DNA from: Dastarcus helophoroides | Lineage: Eukaryota; Arthropoda; Insecta; Coleoptera; Bothrideridae | Length of the DNA stretch: 64,000 nucleotides | Assembly: GCA_028583605.1 (NCBI GenBank) | Contig: CM053325.1 | Coordinates: 37,809,435 to 37,873,434, forward strand | Direction: 5' to 3' | Part shown: piece after piece, positions 1-11,693 of the stretch | Layout of the letters: the number at the start of each line of letters is the position of its first letter | Position numbering within the stretch: the first letter of the stretch is position 1 | Made by a program: the position numbers and the translations under genes | The notes under the pieces: model-generated | Seen by the model: only the letters and a program-made list of their open reading frames with translations | Told to the model about the DNA's origin: nothing | The model's database searches: none

Positions 1-400
1 GAAACACAACCCAATATACAAAGATCATGAGTAGCAGGGATAATAAATTATGTACTTGGTCAGCCCTGACATCATGGCTAACATATAAACAACAAACGTT
101 CGTAATTGTAGGCAGAATTCGCCCTTCTATAATAATTCGCGCATGTTTGCAAAAGAAAGGAAAACAATTTGAACATCTTTTAGAATAATTTTACGCTTGT
201 TTTATTAAAAATCCAGACTAAAGTCAACATAATTCCATCTCTTATTTGAGTGAGCCGTGTTTTTAATAAATGATAACACTCAAATCAACAGATTGCGCAT
301 AGGTTACCTAATTAACAGTTATTTAATGTAGAAGATACAAGATACAGACAAGGGAGTGCCGCACATGATTTGAACAAGTAAAGTGTAAGAGGTTTGCGAC

Positions 401-490
401 GTGGTGATAGCTCAACGGGTAGAATGTCAGTTTGTCAAGTCGAAGGTCGGGGGTTTGATCCCCAGAAGCGGCGGCTACTGTTTTTTTTTT
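401..490 (+). other. tRNA-like sequence (tRNA pseudogene or SINE head)
   Basis: An A-box-like stretch TAGCTCAACGGG lies at 408-419 and a B-box-like GGTTTGATCCC at 452-462, with the spacing of an internal RNA polymerase III promoter. A run of T residues at 481-490 would serve as terminator. A GTC triplet (434-436) sits where an Asp anticodon would be, but its stem is imperfect, the T stem is irregular and the acceptor ends do not pair. I read it as a degenerate tRNA or tRNA-derived SINE head, not a working tRNA. Confidence 0.45.
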
Positions 491-569
491 AATTTTTCTA
501 CGTTAATAATGAATTTCCTTATCTGTTATTTGTTTAATATCAAAATGAAGATAATTTTATTGTAAACAA

Positions 570-595
570 AAGAGTATCCTAGCCAGGATACTCTT
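570..595. repeat. Perfect 11-bp hairpin
   Basis: Two perfectly complementary 11-base arms (570-580 and 585-595) are separated by a 4-base loop, AGCC. It lies about 80 bases past the T run of the tRNA-like sequence. No function is evident. Confidence 0.6.
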
Positions 596-859
596 GATTA
601 AAAACAAGTATTTCATTTTTTTTTCTTATAGCTTCCCTCATTTGTTATTTAAAATTGTATGCCAATAACTAGTACAGGTTTGAGGGAAAAAAAATAGGTT
701 ACCTATTTTCTCCAGTATTAGGATACCGATTTAAACAAAATAGATAAATTTGCATTAGTAATTTACCCTAATATGTTATAATTAAAATGTACATTGAAAT
801 AAAGAAAATGAAGGAAGAGGAATAATTCTAAAAAAAATGTAATAAAAAAATGAATCATC

Positions 860-930
860 GGTGTGATAGGGGATCGAATACTGAACCTCTAGATTACTGG
901 CCCAGGTTTCTACCACTGAGCTACTATGCT
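860..930 (-). other. tRNA-like sequence, minus strand
   Basis: Read on the minus strand, TAGCTCAGTGGTAG (complement of 910-923) is a near-consensus A box. GTATTCGATCCCC (complement of 869-881) is a near-consensus B box. A 7-base loop carrying AGT (complement of 896-898, Thr) is closed by five pairs, two of them G-U. The acceptor stem does not close. It is a tRNA-Thr-like pseudogene or SINE head. Confidence 0.45.
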
Positions 931-935
931 TTGCA

Positions 936-2091
936 AAATTATTATTCTTTTCCTCGATTTATCCGATTTATGTACCATACTCTCAGTACTTCTGCGTTAA
1001 ATAGCGATTTATTAATTTGTATATTACCATTTTTTATTAAAAGTGCATCCCATTCAAATAATATGGTAAATGATGGAAAGTTTACCTTAGACGAAATCTT
1101 ATACTTTTATAAACAAAGTTATTGCTAATTAAGTCATTTTGAGATATTTCTAAAGAGATGTCCAAAGATAAAATTTCCCACTCTAAACATCAACGAATGT
1201 TGTACATGGGATGCGTTTTGAGCTCGTGAGGGTCGTACTCTTATGTGAATCTCCTTGTATGATTATTTTATTATTAGACTTAAAAAAAATTAAATTTACA
1301 ATTGTGACCCATATTAAGTGTGTCACTCGTCTCATTAATTCTCAGTGCGATTTAGCTAATTTAGTGTGTAAACAATAAAAATATGAATAAATTCCAATGC
1401 AGAAACAAAAATATTGTTATATTATTCGATTTGGAGCCCAGATAACTGTAATTTGTATTAATTTAAATTAAATTATGGAATGTATACACCACTTTCATAA
1501 CTCATTCAAAAGTTATAATAAGCATTGACCTTTCTGGATAGCATTATAACTTTTCTTTGATATAAGATATAAGTGACATTTTTAATAAGTATATTCGTAT
1601 GCTAATGTTTTCGAACTGTCAGAATATCCAGTCGGGTCACCTTAAATTACCAGAGCAATATGCTCCGGCTCGTTTTAAATAAGATTACCAGTTTTGTAGC
1701 GCTTTGGTACAAGTTATATTTGGTATAAATAACCAGATTAAAAAAAACGAAAATGTGTACCGCCTAAGTTCCAAGTAATCTTCTTTCATAAAAGTTCCAT
1801 CGGAATATATGGATCTACTCTTGAAACATTAGATAAACGGGACGATATTCTTGTTTACTACTCCACAAAACGTTGGGGGCATTTTTGTACGTTCAAGTAA
1901 CTTGGATGCATCCTGAAACCTACTTTAATACTAACAACTAATTTGAACGGACTTTTAACTTTTAATGGCATCAAAATGTATTAAATGAATAATCGACTTC
2001 GATGACTCATTATTCATAGCAATATTTCACAAACTTTCAATTTTACATTCAAAAAAATGTTGGTAGAAATTTTCGATTTATTACTGACTGA
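936..2091. other. No recognisable feature
   Basis: A+T-rich sequence without a convincing ORF, splice pattern or repeat. Short ORFs here show no recognisable domain. Confidence 0.5.
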
Positions 2092-3098
2092 CAAGGAAAG
2101 TACCCGAGGTGTACCCCACCGATTTTTTTCATTTTGTGATATGTTATAGTACATAACAAAATATTGGACACGTATTTTTTTAGATGCCAACTCGGCGATT
2201 TAAGTGGTGAAACCACCCCTTAAAGTTAACCCCAAAAAACAGTTTTTCTTTAATAACTCAAGAATTAATTAGAATTTTTTGATGAAACAAACGCTCTATT
2301 ATTTTTCATAAAAAGCGCTTCTAATAACATATTGGTTATGCTAAAAAGTTGCAACCCCTAATTTTTATGAGGGTAAGTCTTATTTTTTTCTTATATATCA
2401 CCTTTTCAACAACCGAATTTTATCAATTTCAACAATTTTATTAAGAAAACTAAAAAATAAAATTGACCTGTCTCGGGGTTTTGCAAAAAAAATTCTTGGA
2501 AGGGGTGATTTACCCCTTGAGTTAATTTTTTTTTGTACAGTGATATGGAAAGTAAAACACAACATATGTTTTCAATTTTATACCTATAATACTTATTTTG
2601 ACATATATTTTGCATTACCAGTGAAATAACGTAACACCCTTATTTTTATGACCCTCGGAGAAACCGATGGATTTGTTCATTATTAGATTGCGAATCAAAA
2701 CATTTATTTTTCCACCTTTAACTTATTATATGTTAATATTTCATCAAAATAATGTATCAACAATTTTTTTAGATGCTAAATTTGTGATTTAGGAGGTGAA
2801 CTCCCCACTCCCTAAAGATAACCCCCAAAAACAGTTTTTCTTTAATATCTCAAGAATAAATTGGAATTTTTCGGTAAAACCATTGTTACGTTATTTCATA
2901 TGAAAATGTGCTTCTAAAAACGTATCAGTTATGCCAAAGAGTTGCAACCCCTAATTTGTATAGGGGTGGGTTTAATTTTTTTCTTTTATACCAACTTTTA
3001 AATCTTTGAATTTTATGGAATTTGGCAATGTCATTAAGAAAATTAAAAAATAAAATTGACTTGTCTCGGGATTTTACAAAAAAAGCATTGGAAAGGGT
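2092..3098 (+). mobile_element. Solo left arm of a foldback TIR element
   Basis: This begins CAAGGAAAGTACCCGAGG and matches, almost line for line, the left arm of the complete foldback element at 30336-33956. Shared landmarks include CACCGATTTTTTTCATTTTG, the GTGGTGAAACCACCCCTTAA block and repeated 'acctaattt' pieces. The match stops near 3098, and the opposite arm is absent. It contains no transposase. It is a truncated, non-autonomous copy. Confidence 0.75.
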
Positions 3099-3239
3099 TA
3101 GTAGACCATTGAACTATACCAACGTTTCCCAAATAATAGGTCGCGACCTGAGGCTGTGCTACAGTAAAATGCCTGGTGGTAGAATTCTCCTCTTATTCAG
3201 TTATATTAATGAAAATTATGAGAACAAAAGATAAAATTT

Positions 3240-6130
3240 TTAGTGCCTTTTGTAACCCTGTAAGTGTAAAATAAGATCTTTTTTAAAAAATAATATTAAC
3301 TTTTTTAATTTTTGTTAATAAATTTAGATTTTTTGGTATTTTCTTCTCAGAAAATTTTTATACTCCTCAAAATTATGTCTTGTTTTTGAAATTTAAATTT
3401 CAACACCTTGACGACGTCCCACACTATTTTAAACTTTGGTTTAACGTTTTCAAACTGTAAATATATCAACTTTTTGCTATTCAAATTATCGATATATTTT
3501 TTAAAATTTCAACTTTGTTTAAAAAGTTGATTTCTGAAGTGATTTTTTTTCTATATTTAGATTTTTTGTTGTTGAAAATGTCGACTTTTTTTACATAATT
3601 GACATTTTAGCAAAAATTTTATTTTTCTTCTGTTTTCGAATATTCTGATTTTTTTTTAATTTATGATCGATTGCAAATCTCAACCTTTTTCAAAATAGTA
3701 TTACTTTCTTTAAAAATTCTAACTAACTGAAAACCTCAATCTTTTTAAACATTTTGACTATAAAATAACTTTTTAAAAGAATTCCACTAAAAATTTTGTA
3801 TTTAAAACAAAATGACTGTTTAGAACATTTTTACGTGTCTCTAATTTTTTATTGAAAATTCCGACTTCCTTGAAACTTCAACATTTAATTTTTGTCTTTT
3901 CTTTTAATTAATTATTTTTTTAATCAATTCTCTTAAAATTTCCATTTTCTTTTTAAAATGTTGGCTTTTTCTCAAAATTTTTTGAAAATTTTAACTTTTT
4001 TGCAATTTTTTTACTTAATTTAAGACTTTTATTTTTTTTTCATTATTTTGAATTCTCTTTTAAATTTTATTTTATTTATTTTGAAAATCTTGACTCAAAA
4101 TTTTGACTTTTTCTAGAAGTTTTTTGTAATGAAAATTTTAACTTTTTTCAAAAGGTTGACTTTTTTGTAAATATTTATCCGTTTTATTGAAATGATGGCC
4201 TTCTAATATTATTCTTATTTTTTTCTGAAGAATTCGATTTTTGTAATAATTGTGATTTTTGAAATTTCGAATTTAAAATTCACCTTTCTATCAAAATTTT
4301 AACTTTTTTATAAAAATCGATTTACTAAAAAAATCGATTTTTCAAAATTTTCACTTTTTTCAAGTTTCCATTCTAATTTTTCCTCAAAATTTTGACTTCA
4401 AATTTTCTACTGCTGCTCGAAATTTTGACTGTTTTGTAAATTTCAAAAAATTGACATCTATTTCGAGGTTTCATTTTTTTTTCAAATTTTATTTTTTATC
4501 AAAATTTGACTTTTACAAAATTTTCAATTTTTTGAAAATTTACCCAGAGGAAATGGATTTTTTTGTAAATTTTGGCTTTCTCAAAATTTATTTTTTGCAA
4601 TTATTTACTTAAAAAATATTTAGCTTTTCTTCGTTTCGACTTTTTGTACATTATTAACTAATTTTTTTGGAAAATTCATATTTTTCAACATTTCAACTTT
4701 CCCAAATTTCACCTTTCTCTGGAAATGTTAACTTTTTGAAATTTTTGACACTTCAAAATATCTAATATTATTTTCAGAATTTTCACTTTTTCCAAATTTT
4801 CTTTTCCTTTTCAAAATTTTGACTAAATTTTAGTCTCAATTTTTTTATCAAAATTCGGACTTTTATAAAAGTATGGTTAATGACTATATTGAGGACTTCC
4901 GCTTTTTCGAAATTTTGACTTTCTTTAAAAAGTATTTTTTTTTTAAATTCATATTTTGATATTTTTCTCAAAGTTACCGCCTTAAACTCACAGAAATTAA
5001 AAATTAAATATTTACATTTGGAGTATTGATATGAATTGAAATATTGGACTCAAAATAAAAAAGTGACCATTCCACGTTTTAAACTCATATATTGACATTT
5101 CCATTTTTAATGGAATTTTTTAAAGAAATTATGAAAGTCATTATTAATTTTATTTAGCATTTCTGCTATAGAGTTTGAAAATATTTAATTTTTTATGTCG
5201 CATAAACTTTAAATAAAATTAATAATGATAATGTTTTTGACCCGTTAGAGACTACCTTGACGAATAAATGATGAAAAGTTCTAGAAAAACAACAACCCAA
5301 TTATAACTTCTAATTTCTAAATTTAAAGAAAAAAGTCTTAATTTCTAATTTAAAGTAGATATCTTAGGTTTAAAAATTTTTGAATATTTACTAAAAGTTT
5401 TAGAAAATCTTCGAAAGTCGATATTGAGAAAAATTCTAGTTAAAATTGTCTTTAGGAAAAAGACAAGTTTGAGTTTAAAAAGAAAGTTAGGCAAAAAATT
5501 AAACATTTGCATTGGACAAACATAAAAAGAAAATGATATTTTTACATTAATTAGCATAAAAATCTGGAAAAGATTCTTACGAATTTTTAAGTTTAAATCT
5601 TTAGAAAAAAAAGTCTAACTAAAAAAATCAAAGTTTGAGGTGAAGCATCAAAAATTGGAAGGTTAAATTGGGAATTTTTTGAAAAGTAAAGCCATCTAAT
5701 ATTTGGAAGCCATAATATGAGAACATTCCACATTTGTTATCGAAATTTAAAAGAGCAAGATTTTACCCCAAATTTTGAAAAAAAAGTTTCTATTTTAACA
5801 TCTACTTTTTAAAACAATATAAAGAATTATGTTTATCATTTAAAGAATAACATGTACTCGAAAAAGTTTCAGAAAATACAAAAATTTTAAGAGAAACTCA
5901 GCCTGGAGAAAAAATCCAGTTTAAGATCGATCAAACTCGGGATTTTAAGATAAAATTTTGGGATTAAAGTCAAAATTTTCAGGAAAGAAACTTAAAAAAA
6001 CTTAGAAAGAAAGAACGAAATTTTGACTTCTAACCTCAAAATGAAGTCGAAATTTTCAAAGGAGAAACGAAGCTTTAAAAAATCCCTTCATAAGTCACCA
6101 AGAAGAAATAAAAATTACCGGGCCATGAAA
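3240..6130. repeat. Degenerate low-complexity block (TTTTGAC / GTCAAAA type)
   Basis: Nearly 3 kb built from loose variants of 'AAATTTTGACTTTTT'. Up to about 4980 the top strand is T-rich (TTTTGACTTT form). From about 5280 it is A-rich (AAAGTCGAAATTTTGAG form), so the block changes strand polarity midway. Short ORFs inside are low-complexity artefacts rich in K, F, I and N. Confidence 0.6.
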
Positions 6131-6236
6131 AAAAGAGTTTGAGAAACGCTGATATAGAGAAAAACTTTTTAAGTTACTAGCATATGTTGCCGTGAAGAGA
6201 TATTTAATTTGTATCTGGAAAAAACGTTCAAAATTG

Positions 6237-7135
6237 TCAATAAACCTTTTTGTTGTTAATTGTGGTTTTGACCTTTTAATGCCTTTTTTAACTGTTCGTT
6301 TTGCCTAATTTAACATTTTGCTCACCTTTTTACCTTATTTGATTGTGACTAAAATCCAGTCTCTAACTATGACCTATAGGGGATTTTGAAATTTTTAGTA
6401 TAGAATGGAATATTCAAAATTTTATTCAAATAACGAATCTAAACTAAATTTTTTAAATCGAAAATTGTAAAAAAAATATTATTACAAAATTCAAGTTTTT
6501 CTCGAAAATTCGTGTTAAATCTTGAAAGATTGCTTGTATAAATTTTCAGTTTTCCCTAAAACTTAAATTTTTTCTCGAAACGTGAAGTTTAAGCTTAAAA
6601 TCTTTAACTTCGACATAATTAAAAAGAAGAAATTTCAAGATAAGTTTAAATTATTCAAAAAAAAATTGAAAAAATTTAGCTTTACCTTGAAATGATAAAT
6701 TTTTTCTCAAATTTTCGACTTTTAAAATCAAAATTTTGATTTTTCTACAAAGTGTAAACTTCAAACCAAACCTCAGATTTGAAAGTAATAATGTCGGAGG
6801 AAATTCAAATGGATTTAAAGTAAAAATTTAAAGATTTGTTGTGAAAATTGGAGAATAAACATAAAATTTTAAGAATTTGAAAATATTATACTTCTTTTGA
6901 ATATCCTGAGTATAATCTAAAATTTAATTTTTTTTTCAAAATTTCCAATGAGACTTCAAAATGGTCAATGAACATTTTTCTTGTTAATTCTGAGTTTTGA
7001 GCTCTTAATGCCTTTTTTTAGGGTCCTTTATCTTTTTAATGCCTTCCTTAGATGTTCGTTTTTGCCTAATTTTACATTTTGTTCATCTTTTTACCTTATT
7101 TGATTGCGCCTAAAATTCGGTCTCTAATGATAACT
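6237..7135 (+). repeat. Diverged direct duplication, about 725 bp apart
   Basis: The segment at about 6237-6370 recurs at about 6963-7135. Shared strings include TTAATGCCTTTTTT, TTACATTTTG and TTACCTTATTTGATTG, followed by 'taaaat(c/t)c(a/g)gtctctaa'. The second copy carries a small internal repeat. Low-complexity sequence lies between the copies. Confidence 0.65.
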
Positions 7136-7284
7136 ACACAAACTATGGAATTCTTCGCCAAGAAGGCTTATTCCTAATAATGGCATTATCCTCCTTTAAA
7201 ACACCAGTTCGTCTCTATATATCTTCATTTCCACCTTCTACTCGCGGTGATCCAAAGGCATAATAGGGTTACCGAAGTTTCAAA

Positions 7285-7870
7285 TTGTCTGCAAAAAACT
7301 GTTTTAACAAAAACGTGGAAAATTTTAACATTTCTCTAATATTTGTTGTTAAATTTCAGATTCTTTGTCAAAGTTTCGAGTTTTCTTTAATTATTTTTAC
7401 CGAAGTTTATTTCTCAAATTTTCGACATTTTTTCGAAATCATAACTTTGGTCTCTAGATTTTCAATTTCTTCGAAATTCCTTTTGTAGACTTTGCAACTT
7501 TTTAACAAAATTTACTCATTTATCTGTTAATAGAAAATTGAAATTTCTTATCGAAATATAGATTTTTTTTGAAATGTCAACGTCTCTTGAAAATAATAGA
7601 TACTGGCATTTTTTTCAACTTAAACTTTTTCAATTTATTATGAAATTACAAGTGTTTCTCAAAGTGACCCTTTTCTACTTCTTTGTAATTATTTATCATT
7701 GAAATTTCAATTTTTTTTGACATTTTGATTCTCTTCATAAGAAAATGTTGATTTTCTTTCAGAACTTTGACTCACTTAAAATTTATAATTAGGATAATTC
7801 TTCTGATAAAAAATGTTTCTTTTACATATTTTGACTTTTTTCTAGCAGATTTTTTTTAACTTCCTTTAAT
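7285..7870. repeat. T-rich low-complexity block
   Basis: Same loose TTTTGAC/TTTCGA composition as the larger block before it. No coding signal. Confidence 0.5.
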
Positions 7871-7899
7871 ATTATAATATCGGAAAAGGGAATCTTCAA

Positions 7900-10080
7900 C
7901 TTTAAAGATGAAGTCAAGCTAGAGGTTTGATCGCTATACCACACTGATTTAAAGAATATCTAAGTCAAGAATCTCTTAGTGTGAGGCTAATGCTTGGCCA
8001 GAAAAGAAATGGTGTTACTTGTAATACTGTCAACGTATATTTCTATGTAAATTGGTAGAATGTTTTAAGCTTTTCCACCACAGCATGCTACATTAAGATT
8101 TGAAATAATAATAAAAATGTTAATGCCTCCGTTAAAAAAGTAACTAGTCGAGATGTAAATAATATTGCCACAAAGGTGCTATCATTAAATTAATATTTTA
8201 ACGAGTGTTGTCATAATCGTACACCACAACAATAAAATTCCTCCTATCTGATGAAGTATATCGCATAATTAAGAGAGTAGGTAGAATAAATGAGACGAAG
8301 CCTGTCAGCAGGGGCAGATGATGCACACAAATAAAAATATTTTATGAATCCACTACACCTATATTTAATTAAATTAAGAAAAGGAATTCGGATAATATCT
8401 AAGCTTTCTGTATGGAACTAATAATACGACCATAGAGTTTGCGTTTATTGCAATAAATAAGATACCCTGGGAATGCGATAAAACTAACTGCCCGCTTAGA
8501 TGGACAATCTTTTCCCAACCAGTTCGGTTTGCTTCCTCTATCCTCCAGTTACCCTTCGCTTCTTCCCCGGAATATGAATTGTCCCAATATAAAATAATGG
8601 GTGACCTACGCATCGACGATAGTCATTCACAGCACCAAAAATAAAGATAAAATTGTTAACAAAAAATCAGTGGGCAATTTGTGCAGCTCCTATTTCCGTA
8701 GCAATTACTGCAGTACATTTAATTTCGCTATACAGTAGAATTCCAATAATCCTACTCTCCAGATAATTCGACCTTCATCTTGGTAGTACATAAAACAAAA
8801 TTTTTGAATTTGTAGTTTGTGGATTTTTTTTCTACGTAAACTTTGTAACCAAAAGATGCTTTTGAAGTTCTAAAGCACGTTTAACGACATCTCTACCCCT
8901 CCCGTTTTGATACATTTAAAAATATGGCTTTGTTTTAATGTTTATATCAAAAATATTACATTACATATCGATTAAAAATAAAATAAAATGTATTACATTA
9001 GGTGTAATCTGTATGTAGGTAATTCAGAGAATATAATTTTACTTAAAATTTGTCTTAATTTTTTATACTTAGAATGGTCTGAGCTTTTTTGAGATCTAAC
9101 CTACCCCTTAGTCCCGTCATGATTGGATTAAGGGGGTTCTACTGTATTATATTTATGGCATGCGCTCGCTTTAACATTAGCAGTGTTTACTTTCTTTGGG
9201 CGCTAAGAGTTCTTAATTAAGAAGTGTCAATTAAAATGTCTTGGCATCCTTGGCACGCAAGTCCGACTATTTTCTAATAGGCAAGGTTATTGTTTAATCA
9301 CTCGTATTTTTATTAAATTTCTGGGTAATCTGCATCACCAACTTGTATTAAGGACCAAAGAAAGTATTACTTTGGTTACTTAAGTGAAATTAAATGACTT
9401 CGGAATTTTAGTGTTTCTGGGCGAAAATAAATTGCCGATAAGTCGTAGTGAGCATATTTTCCTGGCACGCAAATAACAAGAAAATACTGCGAAAAGAGAA
9501 AACTAAGCGCATATATGCATTCCTTATAACCAGAGGTATATTAATATAAGCAGTGTCTCACAGGCTGAAGATGCTTGAGGTCATGACCTGCAATATGTGG
9601 CACATAGCTTTTAATTCGAAGACACTCCTACAAACATTTTACGCACACATAAAAGATATCAGATATCTAATAGTCTGAAGGGTCTCCTTGTTGTTTGTTT
9701 GGTTGGGTTATAAAAAATTTATTTCTCATTTGCGCCAACAAACGTCTAGCAGGACTTTCAATTTATTTATTGCTTAAAAAGCTTAATTACCGAGCAAGTG
9801 CTATTAATTTTTCATAGTTCACCCGCAAATCAATTTACAACCTCTGCAGTATTTTAATCATTTGTCATTTATCCAGGAAGAAGATACCGGTTGGAATGTT
9901 ACTTATAGTTATTTATGACATTCTAAATACAGCGACGTCGATTAATTGATGACTGAGACCTCTCTTCGTGTGATAAACAAATAAATTTCGCATTATGGAG
10001 GGCAATATATTCACTGGAGATACCTGCTACTACATCGATAAAAATATTATTTTTAGAATTTGGAAACACTAGGATCAGTT
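7900..10080. other. No recognisable feature
   Basis: About 2.2 kb of A+T-rich DNA. A 79-codon minus-strand ORF (8374-8613) has mixed amino-acid composition but no domain I know and no visible splice context. I do not call it a gene. Confidence 0.4.
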
Positions 10081-10154
10081 TCGCCTGATGCATAGAATAG
10101 AATACAAAGAAAATCGCATAAAATACAAGAGCAAGGAACAGTACATACGAACTT

Positions 10155-10310
10155 GGCAAAAAAACCTTCCCAAGATATTTAGAGAAAGATTTGTTATTTT
10201 GTCGCCTATCACTTCGTTCAAACTTCTCAAGATGTCTGGAGATCGCTCAAATGATATAAAGGTCTCTCAACTCAAGAGGCTTTTCAATAGAGAAAATCGG
10301 ACGAAAGTTT
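10155..10310. repeat. Degenerate 'ATCTCTCAAGAGATT'-type short repeats (left part)
   Basis: Successive variants of AGAT(T/C)T, CTCAAGATGTCTGGAGATC and CTCTCAACTCAAGAGG. The same pattern resumes at 14370-14535 beyond the non-LTR element, and is found again at 19.2-20.1 kb and 23.6-25.2 kb. Confidence 0.45.
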
Positions 10311-10512
10311 AACTAACTCAAAAATCAGTAATTCCTCAATGAAAGAAAGAAAAGAAAAAAAGTTAGATGGAGAAAGCAGGAGAAAACTGTATCAAATATA
10401 CGCGGAGATGCCACGTAATAGGCAAGTCCTATATTGTGATATTTAATCTGTGATAATTTGTGATACTATATCTAATTTTTATATTTGTTACATATTAGAG
10501 TATGTTCCAATC

Positions 10513-10541
10513 TTATTTATTTATTTATTTATTTCATTTAT
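10513..10541 (+). repeat. (TTTA)n microsatellite
   Basis: About seven TTTA units just upstream of the retrotransposon relic. Confidence 0.8.
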
Positions 10542-10638
10542 ACACAGTTTTAATTTAGGTGTATATGAACACTATGATATTTCAATGAGAAATACTTCTG
10601 AAAAAAAAGACTATTCTTAAAATCTACACACATACAAA

Positions 10639-11690
10639 ATGCCAAAATTACTTCAATGGAATATAAATGGATGTTCTACGCATTACTGCGAATTGAAGAG
10701 TCTCATAGTTTCAGAAAACCCGTCATATATGTCTTCAGGAAACTCACTTTAAAAATACAGATAGTTTTAGCTTGCGAGGATATCAGTGCTTCCTCCATGA
10801 TGATATTTTACAACATCGTGCCAAAGGAGAGTAGTCATTTTTGTCAAGGATAGTCTGCCCACCAAAGAAGTTACTATAAACGCATTACTTCAGGCAATAG
10901 CAATTGAAGTACATTACTCAATTAGATTCACTCTCTGTAATATATACTTACCTCATCCTTCTTGGTCCTATAATGAAATTGAAAATCTTATAGATCAACT
11001 TCCTAGGCCCTTTTTGTTGACTGGTGATGTTAATGCCCATAACATCCTGTGGGGTTCTTTTAATATTGACAAGGCCGGAAAAATCATTGAACAAATAGTC
11101 TATTATTAAAATTTAGTTATCCTCAATTCTGAAGCAGGTACATACCTTAGCTCAAGAGCGAATTCCTTTTTCGTAATCGAACAATCCATTTACACGAGTG
11201 CATTGTCGACTTTCTTCAGGTAGTCAGTGGTGGAAAATAAACTTTTTACTGACCATTTTTCTATAATTTTAGATATGCCAGTACAGGACCAAAACCCTGA
11301 TAGAGCAAAAAGATGGAAACTGGATAAAGCGAACTGGTCACTATACCAAGAAATAGTTAAGTTACTCGAATACTGAGAAGACGTAGAATCATACGTATAC
11401 AAAATGACAATCGCAATTCTAGAAGCAGCATCAGCTAGTATTCCAATATCTACTTCTGCACTTTCTAAAAAAAGAGTTCCATGGTGGAACTCTCAGGTAA
11501 TTTATCTCAAAAGGAAAGCACTTAACTATTTCAGAAAACACCCAACAATGCAAAATATGATAAGAATTTAAAAGACAAAGCTAATGCAAGGAATATTATT
11601 AGAAAAAATAAAAAAACATCCTGAGAAAAGTATACAAATGAATTAAAAGTAGACACGCCTATTGCCGAGGTATGGAATAAAATAAGATGC
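10639..11690 (+). pseudogene. AP-endonuclease domain of the non-LTR element, broken
   Basis: Translation from 10639 starts MPKLLQWNINGC, the usual N-terminal beta-strand and Asn motif of non-LTR endonucleases. Stops and shifts follow. Further on, LTGDVNAHNILWGS (about 11020-11060) is the GDxNAHxxxWG motif, with the metal-binding Asp and the Asn intact. The downstream SDHxxI region is eroded. This domain would nick target DNA to prime reverse transcription. Stops in several places rule out function. Confidence 0.8.
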
Positions 11691-11693
11691 ATA

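Noticed and set aside
3022..3234. 70-codon ORF crossing the end of the foldback arm
   Set aside because: Half lies in the arm and half in flanking sequence. No similarity to the second copy's frame.
8374..8613. 79-codon minus-strand ORF with mixed composition
   Set aside because: No domain, signal, splice site or repeat evidence supports it. Length is within what chance gives in this window.
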